Below the pieces are notes generated by a model. The model was given only the letters and a program-made list of their open reading frames with translations, had not been told where the DNA came from and searched no databases. A program made the translations under genes and the position numbers. Below are positions 6,501 through 11,577 of a DNA stretch of 11,577 bases, one piece after another (position 1 is the stretch's first letter; each line of letters begins with the position of its first letter). The stretch lies in the NCBI GenBank assembly GCA_002362175.1, contig DETU01000108.1, forward strand, positions 1 to 11,577. Reading direction: 5' to 3'. The DNA is from Ruminococcus sp. UBA3280. GTDB taxonomy: Bacteria; Bacillota; Clostridia; Oscillospirales; Ruminococcaceae.

Positions 6501-7034
6501 ATGAAGAAAAAATTAACGGGTTTACTGACAGCGGTATCAGCTTTATTATATTCATCGTCTGCTTTTGCTATGACAGCATTTGCAGAGGGTGAAGAAGGTG
6601 CGGCGGCAACGTCTGCCAACACAGCAGCCGCAGCAGGTACGGGTTCTGTTTTCTGGACACTTATTTTTCCGCTTATCATCATGTTCGTCCTGCTTTATTT
6701 TGTAGCTATCAGACCGCAGAAAAAGCGTGAACAGGAACTCAAGAATATGCAGGAAAGCTTACAGGTAGGCGACGAAATTGTAACAGGCGGTGGAATTGTA
6801 GGAATTGTTGTGGCAACAGGTGACGATACTGTTGTTATTGAGACGGGCGGAGCAAGACACAAGCTCAGAATCAAGACATGGGCTATAACGGAAAATGTTA
6901 CCGCTCAGGAACGTGTAAAGGCAGCAAAAGCAGCTGCATCAAAGAAAACGGATTCAGGACTTGCTTCAGCAGCTGTTGTTGAGGACGAGCCTGAAAAGAA
7001 ATCCAAGAAAAAGAAGAAATCCGAAGAGGAATAA
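6501..7034 (+). CDS. yajC: Preprotein translocase-associated subunit YajC
   Basis: A 177-residue YajC, longer than the usual 85-120. YajC is a small membrane protein that accompanies SecDF-YidC at the Sec translocon. Residues 1-23 look like a signal peptide (MKKK, hydrophobic core, then SSSAFA, with a second AFA at 26-28). An Ala/Gly/Glu-rich spacer follows, then the YajC core: membrane segment about 49-70 ending in AIRPQKKREQELKNM, and the conserved SLQVGDEIVTGGGIVGIV and DDTVVIET (about 86-115). The C-terminus (about 135-177) is an Ala/Lys/Glu-rich, highly charged tail that ends in a lysine block and EEE. The ribosome binding site is modest (GGAGA at 6486-6490). The following gene is the usual TIGR04086 partner. 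The extra signal peptide and tail account for the length. Confidence 0.93.
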   Translation: MKKKLTGLLTAVSALLYSSSAFAMTAFAEGEEGAAATSANTAAAAGTGSVFWTLIFPLIIMFVLLYFVAIRPQKKREQELKNMQESLQVGDEIVTGGGIVGIVVATGDDTVVIETGGARHKLRIKTWAITENVTAQERVKAAKAAASKKTDSGLASAAVVEDEPEKKSKKKKKSEEE

Positions 7035-7043
7035 TAATATGTG

Positions 7044-7092
7044 CCTCCGCATAGAATTGTGTGAACAATTCTTTTTGTGCGGAGGTTTTTTT
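7044..7092 (+). terminator. Terminator-like hairpin that contains the ribosome binding site of the next gene
   Basis: CCTCCGCA (7044-7051) pairs perfectly with TGCGGAGG (7078-7085). Inside it AGAATTGT (7053-7060) pairs perfectly with ACAATTCT (7065-7072) around a GTGA loop, with an uneven internal bulge (one base against five). Seven T residues follow at 7086-7092, so it has the form of an intrinsic terminator. However, the 3' arm carries GGAGG (7081-7085), the only ribosome binding site for the ATG at 7093. The element may therefore act as attenuator, as a translational switch, or as both. Confidence 0.75.
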
Positions 7093-7491
7093 ATGCACCG
7101 TCACCGTAAAAGCGTATGGACAAACAGTCTGCTTAGTATAACCTTATCGGTTCTTATAGGTATTATGTTTATATTTTTATCTGCTGTTTTATTGGCATTA
7201 ATAATGTATTATGTTCTCGGAGACATGAAAGTATCTGCTGTTTTTTCGGCGGTTGCGATTTGTGCAGGGACATATTCGGCAACTTATCTCTGCGGAAAAT
7301 ACCGTCGTAAACGTGGTATTGCGGAGGGGATTATGTGCGGAATTATTATTTATACGATTATGGCAATATTAGGAGTTATTTTTCTCGGAGAGATAACGGG
7401 TATAAAAAAGCTCCTCCTGCTTGTTCTGTCAGGAGGAGCTGGAGGAGTTACGGGAGTAAACTCAAAACGTCCAAAAAACTATATGGAATAA
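7093..7491 (+). CDS. TIGR04086-family membrane protein (YrzE-like)
   Basis: A 132-residue membrane protein with four probable membrane segments at about residues 13-40, 46-67, 78-99 and 105-121, a basic N-terminus (MHRHRKSV) and a basic loop (KYRRKRG) after segment two. Its size, its Gly-rich last segment (LSGGAGGVTG) and its place directly after yajC match the TIGR04086 family of Firmicutes (YrzE next to yrbF in Bacillus subtilis); its role is unknown, perhaps linked to secretion. The start at 7093 uses GGAGG at 7081-7085, buried in a hairpin. A second in-frame ATG at 7039, with AGAGGA at 7025-7030 eight bases upstream, would add 18 residues encoded by the hairpin itself. Family N-termini favour 7093. 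The 3' end of the gene doubles as a leftward terminator. Confidence 0.82.
   Translation: MHRHRKSVWTNSLLSITLSVLIGIMFIFLSAVLLALIMYYVLGDMKVSAVFSAVAICAGTYSATYLCGKYRRKRGIAEGIMCGIIIYTIMAILGVIFLGEITGIKKLLLLVLSGGAGGVTGVNSKRPKNYME
7403..7440 (-). terminator. Leftward intrinsic terminator located inside the converging gene
   Basis: AGCTCCTCCTG (7409-7419) and CAGGAGGAGCT (7430-7440) form a perfect eleven-base-pair stem with a ten-base loop. On the minus strand the 3' arm is followed by TTTTTATA (with the last stem T, six T in a row), which is a classic terminator. On the plus strand no T tract follows. It would end the leftward operon about 60-90 bases after its last stop codon, within codons 106-116 of the TIGR04086-type gene. 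Confidence 0.82.
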
Positions 7492-7497
7492 ATATTT

Positions 7498-7818
7498 TCA
7501 GTTCATTACTATAAATATAATACTTATAATAATGCCTGTACAGGAAACAATTCCCCATATTAATGAGTGAATTGTCTGTAGTTTCTTTGATGTTTCAATA
7601 TTGGTATTATATCGCATAGCAGAATATTTCCACGATGCTATACCAAACAAGCTTATGATAAAAGGTAATGATAAAGCCATCGCCTTTGGAATATGATTGC
7701 TTGCACCTTCAGTATTCCATTGTACTGCTACACTGTCAGGAAGTACAAAGAATGATATTATACTTAGTAAAAGTACAACAGTAAAAATTAAAATTTGTAA
7801 GATTTTTATTTTTTTCAT
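7498..7818 (-). CDS. Short DUF1648-like membrane protein
   Basis: A 106-residue membrane protein. Membrane segments lie at about residues 5-26, 46-64 and 84-104. Between the first two, LPDSVAVQWNTEGASNHIPKAMAL (about 26-49) closely follows the DUF1648 pattern (Leu-Pro followed by hydrophobic residues, His or Gln, Trp/Phe, Asn, Gly and a late Lys). DUF1648 is best known as the N-terminal part of SdpI, the immunity and signalling protein against the SDP toxin in Bacillus; here it stands alone without the SdpI half. The ATG is two bases after the htrA stop and its ribosome binding site (AGGAG, minus strand of 7829-7833) lies inside htrA, so it is surely translated with htrA. Its function is unknown; envelope-stress or immunity accessory is a guess. 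Confidence 0.82.
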   Translation of the reverse strand: MKKIKILQILIFTVVLLLSIISFFVLPDSVAVQWNTEGASNHIPKAMALSLPFIISLFGIASWKYSAMRYNTNIETSKKLQTIHSLIWGIVSCTGIIISIIFIVMN

Positions 7819-7820
7819 AA

Positions 7821-9194
7821 TCAGTAATCTCCTGAAGTATCTTCCATCAGTTTGAATTCTATGTCATAATAGGTTACTTTTCCGTTCTTTTTTACGTTTG
7901 CACACTTTGCAGGAACTTTGTCGCCTGCACCGTATTTACTGCTTATAGCGTCATATAGTTCATCATAAGTTTTAATAGGTGTACCGTCTATTTCAGTGAT
8001 AAAGTCACCAGCTTTAAGGTCGGTATTGGCAATATCACAGTCCTCGCTCACAGCGTCTATATAAACGCCTTCAAAATCATCGGGAAGTTCAAAACCTATT
8101 TCGTTTTCTATAAGTATACGTTTTTCGGGGGAATCCATATCAATAAGCTGTATACCTATTCTGAAACGTCCTGAAATATAGCCTTTGTCTATAAGTTCCT
8201 CAATAACGGGCATTGCTTCATTTATTGTTATGGCAAAGCCGAGACCCTCAAAGCTTGAACTTACATATTTTGATGATGTTATTCCGATAACCTGACCGTA
8301 CATATTTACCAATGCACCGCCCGAGTTTCCGGGACTTATATCGGCATTTGTCTGTATACAGTCCATTTCAAATCCCGTTGAATCACTGCGGATTTTACGG
8401 TTTACCGCTGAAATAATACCGTCTGTAACTGTGTTTGAAAGTCCTGCGGGATTTCCGACTGCAATGACCTGCTCACCGACAATCGCTTCGTCCGAGTTTC
8501 CGAAAAGAGCAGGAACAAGGCTTGCATTGCTTACCTTTATAACGGCAATATCGGTCTTTGAGTCTCTGCCTATGATTTTGGCATCATATACTTTGCCGTC
8601 GGCAGTATGGACTGAGTGATAACCGTCAGCCTGAAGAACGTGTGCATTAGTTACTACATAGCCGTCTTTTGATATTACAACGCCTGAGCCTGTTCCCGAG
8701 AGAACAGTATGTGAAGAATCACTGTAGGTATAAATTTCCACGATAGAATCCCTTACGGCTGCCGCAGCACCTTCAATGGTGTATTTGCCGTTTTCGTCAA
8801 CGAAATTGCTGAGGTCGTTTGCACCTTCGGGCTTTGTCTGCTGATAAAGTACAATATGCTGTGACGTTTTAAGCTTTTCAATAAAACCGTTGCTTCTGTA
8901 TATATCGTTTGCTATTCCGTATACGGCAAGTGCGACTGAAAGCAGGATAATCATGACAAACAGGAATATAATGAACTTTTCACCGCCTGTGCTTTTTCTT
9001 GTCCTTATGTTTTCGGGAGGCAGAGGGTCGGCAGGTTCGTTTTCTTCAAAGCCTGACGATTCGTACATAAAATTATCGTAAACCGATGTTTTTTCTTCAT
9101 GATAATATTCCTGTTCAGGTTTTTCGTGTTTCGGAATATAGGCGTTGTTTTCTTCCGACTCATTTCGGTAAATATAATTTTCTCTTTCGTCCAT
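7821..9194 (-). CDS. htrA: HtrA/DegP-type membrane-anchored serine protease with PDZ domain
   Basis: A 457-residue trypsin-like protease that degrades misfolded proteins outside the membrane. Residues 1-72 are a polar, Glu- and Tyr-rich cytosolic tail. One membrane segment at about 73-94 anchors the protein. The protease domain is about 140-335 with the catalytic triad His185 (VTNAHV), Asp215 (SKTDIAVIK) and Ser291 (SPGNSGGAL); all three are present, so the enzyme should be active. A PDZ domain follows at about 345-450 (DLKAGDFITEIDGTPIKTYDEL) for substrate binding or regulation. AAAGGAG (minus strand of 9200-9206) precedes the ATG. The gene follows the kinase by 27 bases and overlaps functionally with the DUF1648-like gene, suggesting that the two-component system controls or senses the same stress that HtrA relieves. 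Confidence 0.95.
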   Translation of the reverse strand: MDERENYIYRNESEENNAYIPKHEKPEQEYYHEEKTSVYDNFMYESSGFEENEPADPLPPENIRTRKSTGGEKFIIFLFVMIILLSVALAVYGIANDIYRSNGFIEKLKTSQHIVLYQQTKPEGANDLSNFVDENGKYTIEGAAAAVRDSIVEIYTYSDSSHTVLSGTGSGVVISKDGYVVTNAHVLQADGYHSVHTADGKVYDAKIIGRDSKTDIAVIKVSNASLVPALFGNSDEAIVGEQVIAVGNPAGLSNTVTDGIISAVNRKIRSDSTGFEMDCIQTNADISPGNSGGALVNMYGQVIGITSSKYVSSSFEGLGFAITINEAMPVIEELIDKGYISGRFRIGIQLIDMDSPEKRILIENEIGFELPDDFEGVYIDAVSEDCDIANTDLKAGDFITEIDGTPIKTYDELYDAISSKYGAGDKVPAKCANVKKNGKVTYYDIEFKLMEDTSGDY

Positions 9195-9221
9195 TTTTTC
9201 TCCTTTCGCATATATCCTGTT

Positions 9222-10652
9222 TTATAAATTTGTCTGTTTTTCGGGTACTTGTATCTGAAACTCAGTGTATTCCCCGTATACACTTTTTACAACTATATGA
9301 CCATTGTTTATATGTAATATTCTTCTTGAAATTGAAAGACCGAGACCAAGCCCCGTTGTGTCTTTGCCTCTTGACGAATCTGTTTTATAGAAACGGTCGA
9401 ATACCTGTGGGATTTCAGAATCCTTCAGACCTTCGCCCGTATTCTTTATGCCTATAATACACATACCGTTTTCCTTTTCAAACCTGAAAGAAAGTTTTCC
9501 GCCGTCGTTTACGAACTTTACAGCGTTTTCTATAAGGTTATATATAACCTGTTGCATGAGGTCGGGGTCAACGACTGCAACAAGTCTTTCGCTGTCAAGT
9601 TCTTCAATTTCAAGATGTTTTGCTTCAATCTTCTTTTCAAACATGAAAACGGTTTTTATAACGAGGTCGGTGAGGTTTGTTTCCTTGAAATTCGGTTTGA
9701 GTGTACCCGATTCAAAACGGCTCATATTCAGCATTGAACTTATCAGTATACTCAGACGCTGTATCTCGTTTGAAACAAGAATAAGGTATTCATTTCTTTG
9801 GCTTTTGGGAATAGTTCCATCAAGAATACCGTCCACAAATCCGCCTATTGTTGTTATCGGTGTACGCAGTTCATGTGAAACATTTGCAATAAATGTCTTG
9901 CTGGTTTCCTCGCTTTTTTCGACGTTTGAGGCAAGGGTATTTATATATTTTGACATTTCAGCAAGAAGTCCTGCGGTATCGGTTTCTATTTTTTCAGAAA
10001 AGTCACCCTGCGAATACTGTTTTATTATTCTTATCATGTCATCTGTATATGAAGTATATTTCCTGACCTTTTTTTTCATAATCAGATATACAAAAATCAC
10101 ACTGATTACTGAAATTACGAAATAAATCATAAATATTTCCATTGTAAACTGGCTTATATTATGTGTACTTCCGTAAATCAGCGAATACATTTTCTCAGAT
10201 GGCAGATTTGTATATTTTACCTGAAACTGATTTCCGTAAAGCAGATATGGTTCATTTTTTGAAATACCTTCGGAATCAAAGTCAAGATATTCTTTTTTGT
10301 CAATATGGGATTTTATGCTGTTCTGAATTGGAATATTCTTTTTTTCGTCGGAATCTGCCGAAAATATACAGTTTCCGTTTTCGTCATAAATGTATATCAT
10401 TAAATTGTGCTGTTCCATGAATATTCTGTGGAAATTTTTAGCCGAATCATTATCTATACTACCAGTGCTGTTATATTCTTCCTTTATACAGCTTATGAAC
10501 AGATTTCCCACCGTTTTCAGCTTATCAAGTTCTGTACGCTTGTAAATTGAAGAGCTTACGCTTATAATTATAACACCGATTAAAATAATAATTGATATTA
10601 TCATTAACATTGAAAAGCGGAACAGTCTGTTATATGAGTTTTTGCTTTGCAA
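9222..10652 (-). CDS. Sensor histidine kinase
   Basis: A 476-residue membrane sensor kinase. Membrane segment one is at about residues 13-35; an extracellular sensor domain of about 135 residues (36-170, PAS/Cache-like by its IYIYDENGNCIFSAD strand pattern) follows; segment two is at 171-192, then a HAMP linker (about 193-245). HisKA carries the phosphorylated His260 in SHELRTP. The ATPase domain shows an N box (YNLIENAVKF, Asn372 and Asn376), a G1 box KNTGEGL in which Asn404 stands where Asp is usual, an F box (DRFYKTDSS) and a G2 box (TGLGLGLS). No extra cytosolic PAS domain lies between HAMP and HisKA. The start is a TTG at 10652 supported by AGAGGTGA (minus strand of 10659-10666); the next in-frame ATG, at residue 15, lies inside the membrane segment. 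It follows the response regulator by 67 bases that hold two hairpins. Confidence 0.94.
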   Translation of the reverse strand: MQSKNSYNRLFRFSMLMIISIIILIGVIIISVSSSIYKRTELDKLKTVGNLFISCIKEEYNSTGSIDNDSAKNFHRIFMEQHNLMIYIYDENGNCIFSADSDEKKNIPIQNSIKSHIDKKEYLDFDSEGISKNEPYLLYGNQFQVKYTNLPSEKMYSLIYGSTHNISQFTMEIFMIYFVISVISVIFVYLIMKKKVRKYTSYTDDMIRIIKQYSQGDFSEKIETDTAGLLAEMSKYINTLASNVEKSEETSKTFIANVSHELRTPITTIGGFVDGILDGTIPKSQRNEYLILVSNEIQRLSILISSMLNMSRFESGTLKPNFKETNLTDLVIKTVFMFEKKIEAKHLEIEELDSERLVAVVDPDLMQQVIYNLIENAVKFVNDGGKLSFRFEKENGMCIIGIKNTGEGLKDSEIPQVFDRFYKTDSSRGKDTTGLGLGLSISRRILHINNGHIVVKSVYGEYTEFQIQVPEKQTNL

Positions 10653-10658
10653 CAGAAA

Positions 10659-10666
10659 TCACCTCT
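10659..10666 (-). promoter_or_regulatory. Ribosome binding site for the TTG start of the kinase, partly within a hairpin arm
   Basis: On the minus strand AGAGGTGA ends six bases before the TTG at 10652-10650. It supports the TTG start. Its AGAGG part lies in the 3' arm of the hairpin at 10662-10683. Confidence 0.75.
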
Positions 10667-10703
10667 GTTTAATAAAACAGGGGACAATGAAGTCCCCGTT
10701 TGA
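10662..10703 (-). promoter_or_regulatory. Two overlapping hairpins between response regulator and kinase genes
   Basis: On the minus strand the first hairpin is GGGGAC (10692-10697) with GTCCCC (10680-10685) around TTCATT; AAC/GTT can extend it past one bulged base, and a weak T-rich tail (GTTTTATT) follows. The second hairpin uses CTGTTT and AAACAG (within 10665-10680, loop TATT), can be lengthened by two C-G pairs past one mismatch, and covers the kinase ribosome binding site. The extended second hairpin needs C residues that the first one also uses, so they compete. This is a candidate for reducing kinase output relative to regulator. Confidence 0.6.
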
Positions 10704-10719
10704 TTTATACTTTCGGAAA

Positions 10720-11427
10720 TTATTCATCTTCCTCAACTTTGAATTTATATCCTACTCCCCATACGGTTTCAAGAGACCATTTTTCAGAAACGTTGGCAAG
10801 TTTTTCACGCAGTCTTTTTATATGAACATCAATTGTACGTGAATCTCCATAATATTCAAATCCCCATACTTCATCAAGAAGCTGGTCACGGGTATAAACT
10901 CTGTTCGGATTTGAAGTAAGATAATAGAGAAGTTCAAGCTCTTTCGGAGGTGTATCAATACTTTTTCCGTTGACTTTAAGTTCATAACGGGTCATGTTTA
11001 CGGAAAGCTTGTCATAACGTACTTCCTTTATTTCAGGCTCGGGATTTGCACTGCTTACACGTCTTGTGACTGCATTTATACGTGCGATTACTTCCTTTGC
11101 ATCAAAAGGTTTTACAATATAGTCGTCAGCTCCGAGGTCAAGCCCTATAATTTTATCAATGGTTTCACCCTTGGCGGTAATCATTATAATCGGTACATTG
11201 GATTTTTTTCTTATTTCACGGCATACCTGCCAGCCGTCCATGCTCGGAAGCATAATATCAAGCAGGACAATATCAGGTTTGAGTGCGTTGAATTTTACAA
11301 CGGCTTCTGCACCGTCGTGAGAAAGAATCACACCATATCCGTCTTTTTCGAGATAAAGCCTGAGCAGGTCACATATATTTTTATCATCGTCTACAATAAG
11401 AACTTTCAGACTTTTTTCATTTGCCAT
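10720..11427 (-). CDS. OmpR/PhoB-family response regulator
   Basis: A 235-residue response regulator, the partner of the kinase that follows. The receiver domain (about 7-122) shows the acidic pocket Asp13-Asp14-Asp15 region (VDDD), the phosphorylated Asp57 (LLDIMLP), Thr84 (MITA) and Lys106 (VKPFDA). A short linker leads to a winged-helix DNA-binding domain (about 135-233), with PKELELLYYLTSNPNRVYTR and the recognition-helix region GDSRTIDVHIKRLREKL, ending in VWGVGYKF as in OmpR-type proteins. The ATG has AGAGGG at 11437-11442. It is the first gene of an operon with kinase, htrA and the DUF1648-like gene. The promoter just upstream carries a palindrome where this or another regulator might bind. 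Confidence 0.96.
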   Translation of the reverse strand: MANEKSLKVLIVDDDKNICDLLRLYLEKDGYGVILSHDGAEAVVKFNALKPDIVLLDIMLPSMDGWQVCREIRKKSNVPIIMITAKGETIDKIIGLDLGADDYIVKPFDAKEVIARINAVTRRVSSANPEPEIKEVRYDKLSVNMTRYELKVNGKSIDTPPKELELLYYLTSNPNRVYTRDQLLDEVWGFEYYGDSRTIDVHIKRLREKLANVSEKWSLETVWGVGYKFKVEEDE

Positions 11428-11459
11428 TTTATTATACCCTCTTTCTTTATTTTAGAAAC

Positions 11460-11474
11460 AATATTACTAATATT
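11460..11474. repeat. Palindrome overlapping the -10 box and start point, candidate operator
   Basis: AATATTA (11460-11466), one central base, and TAATATT (11468-11474) form a perfect 15-base palindrome. It overlaps the downstream half of the -10 box and covers the predicted transcription start, a position where a bound protein would block the polymerase. Confidence 0.6.
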
Positions 11475-11500
11475 ATACTGCAAATTTTCGGGAATGTCAA
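11472..11500 (-). promoter_or_regulatory. Consensus sigma-A promoter of the regulator-kinase-htrA operon
   Basis: On the minus strand TTGACA (11495-11500) and TATAAT (11472-11477) are perfect hexamers with a 17-base spacer. The expected start is near 11465, giving a leader of about 38 bases. Upstream of the -35 box lies a spaced inverted repeat, ATCTGAAA at 11506-11513 and TTTCAGAT at 11540-11547, which could be an activator site but may be chance in AT-rich DNA. Confidence 0.9.
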
Positions 11501-11577
11501 TTAAAATCTGAAATTATCACATGAAATACAAAATACTTTTTTCAGATAATCTTAAATAATATACTTCTGATTTATAT

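Noticed and set aside
7409..7446. Hairpin as a plus-strand terminator of the yajC operon
   Set aside because: On the plus strand the stem is followed by GGAGGAGTTACGG, with no T tract; it only works as a terminator on the minus strand. I found no clear plus-strand terminator after 7491.
7409..7446. GGAGGAG repeats as internal ribosome binding sites for a hidden small gene
   Set aside because: No ATG, GTG or TTG at a suitable distance opens a meaningful frame other than the known one, which ends at 7491.
9448..10125. Long open frame (225 codons) on the plus strand inside the kinase gene
   Set aside because: It is fully antisense to a clear histidine kinase, lacks a good ribosome binding site and has no family-like composition; it follows from the codon bias of the kinase.
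1..11577. CRISPR array, insertion sequence, tRNA gene, prophage or attachment sites
   Set aside because: No regularly spaced direct repeats, no transposase or integrase frame, no terminal inverted repeats and no tRNA-like cloverleaf were recognised.

Overview
The window reads as chromosomal DNA from a low-to-moderate G+C Gram-positive bacterium, most likely a Clostridia member close to Ruminococcus/Oscillospirales. The reasons are the L36-S13-S11-S4-alpha-L17 gene order, strong GGAGG ribosome binding sites, a perfect CIRCE element in front of groES-groL, a yajC gene followed by a TIGR04086-type membrane protein gene, and an OmpR/histidine-kinase/HtrA operon. The genus is an inference from protein flavour (for example the S4 N-terminus with one cysteine), not a proven assignment. 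No mobile element, CRISPR array, tRNA or rRNA gene was seen.

Layout. Positions 1-2925 (+) are the distal end of the large ribosomal protein cluster: the end of rpmJ, then rpsM, rpsK, rpsD, rpoA and rplQ, closed by a strong hairpin terminator. Positions 2993-4164 hold a small AT-rich accessory island: two divergent membrane-protein genes of unknown function, each with its own near-consensus sigma-A promoter, closed by a terminator that also serves groL. Positions 4262-6193 (-) are groL and groS under a CIRCE operator. Positions 6501-7491 (+) are yajC with a consensus-like promoter and a TIGR04086-family membrane protein gene whose ribosome binding site is buried in a terminator-like hairpin. 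Positions 7498-11427 (-) form one apparent operon, transcribed leftward from a consensus promoter at 11472-11500: an OmpR-family response regulator, a sensor histidine kinase, an HtrA-type membrane-anchored serine protease with a PDZ domain, and a short DUF1648-like membrane protein.

How the parts work together. The left part supplies ribosome and RNA polymerase subunits. The middle and right parts concern protein folding and the cell envelope: GroEL/GroES in the cytosol, YajC at the Sec translocon, HtrA outside the membrane, and a two-component system next to htrA that probably senses envelope or secretion stress (analogous to CssRS-HtrA in Bacillus; inference).

No clearly new enzyme or defence system is visible. 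The most interesting signals are regulatory: (1) a hairpin at 7044-7085 that looks like a terminator and hides the start site of the next gene; (2) a leftward terminator placed inside the coding sequence of the converging gene at 7403-7440; (3) two overlapping, mutually exclusive hairpins between the response regulator and kinase genes at 10662-10703; (4) the same near-perfect palindrome placed in the same register on the -10 box of two different promoters (3623-3637 and 11460-11474).
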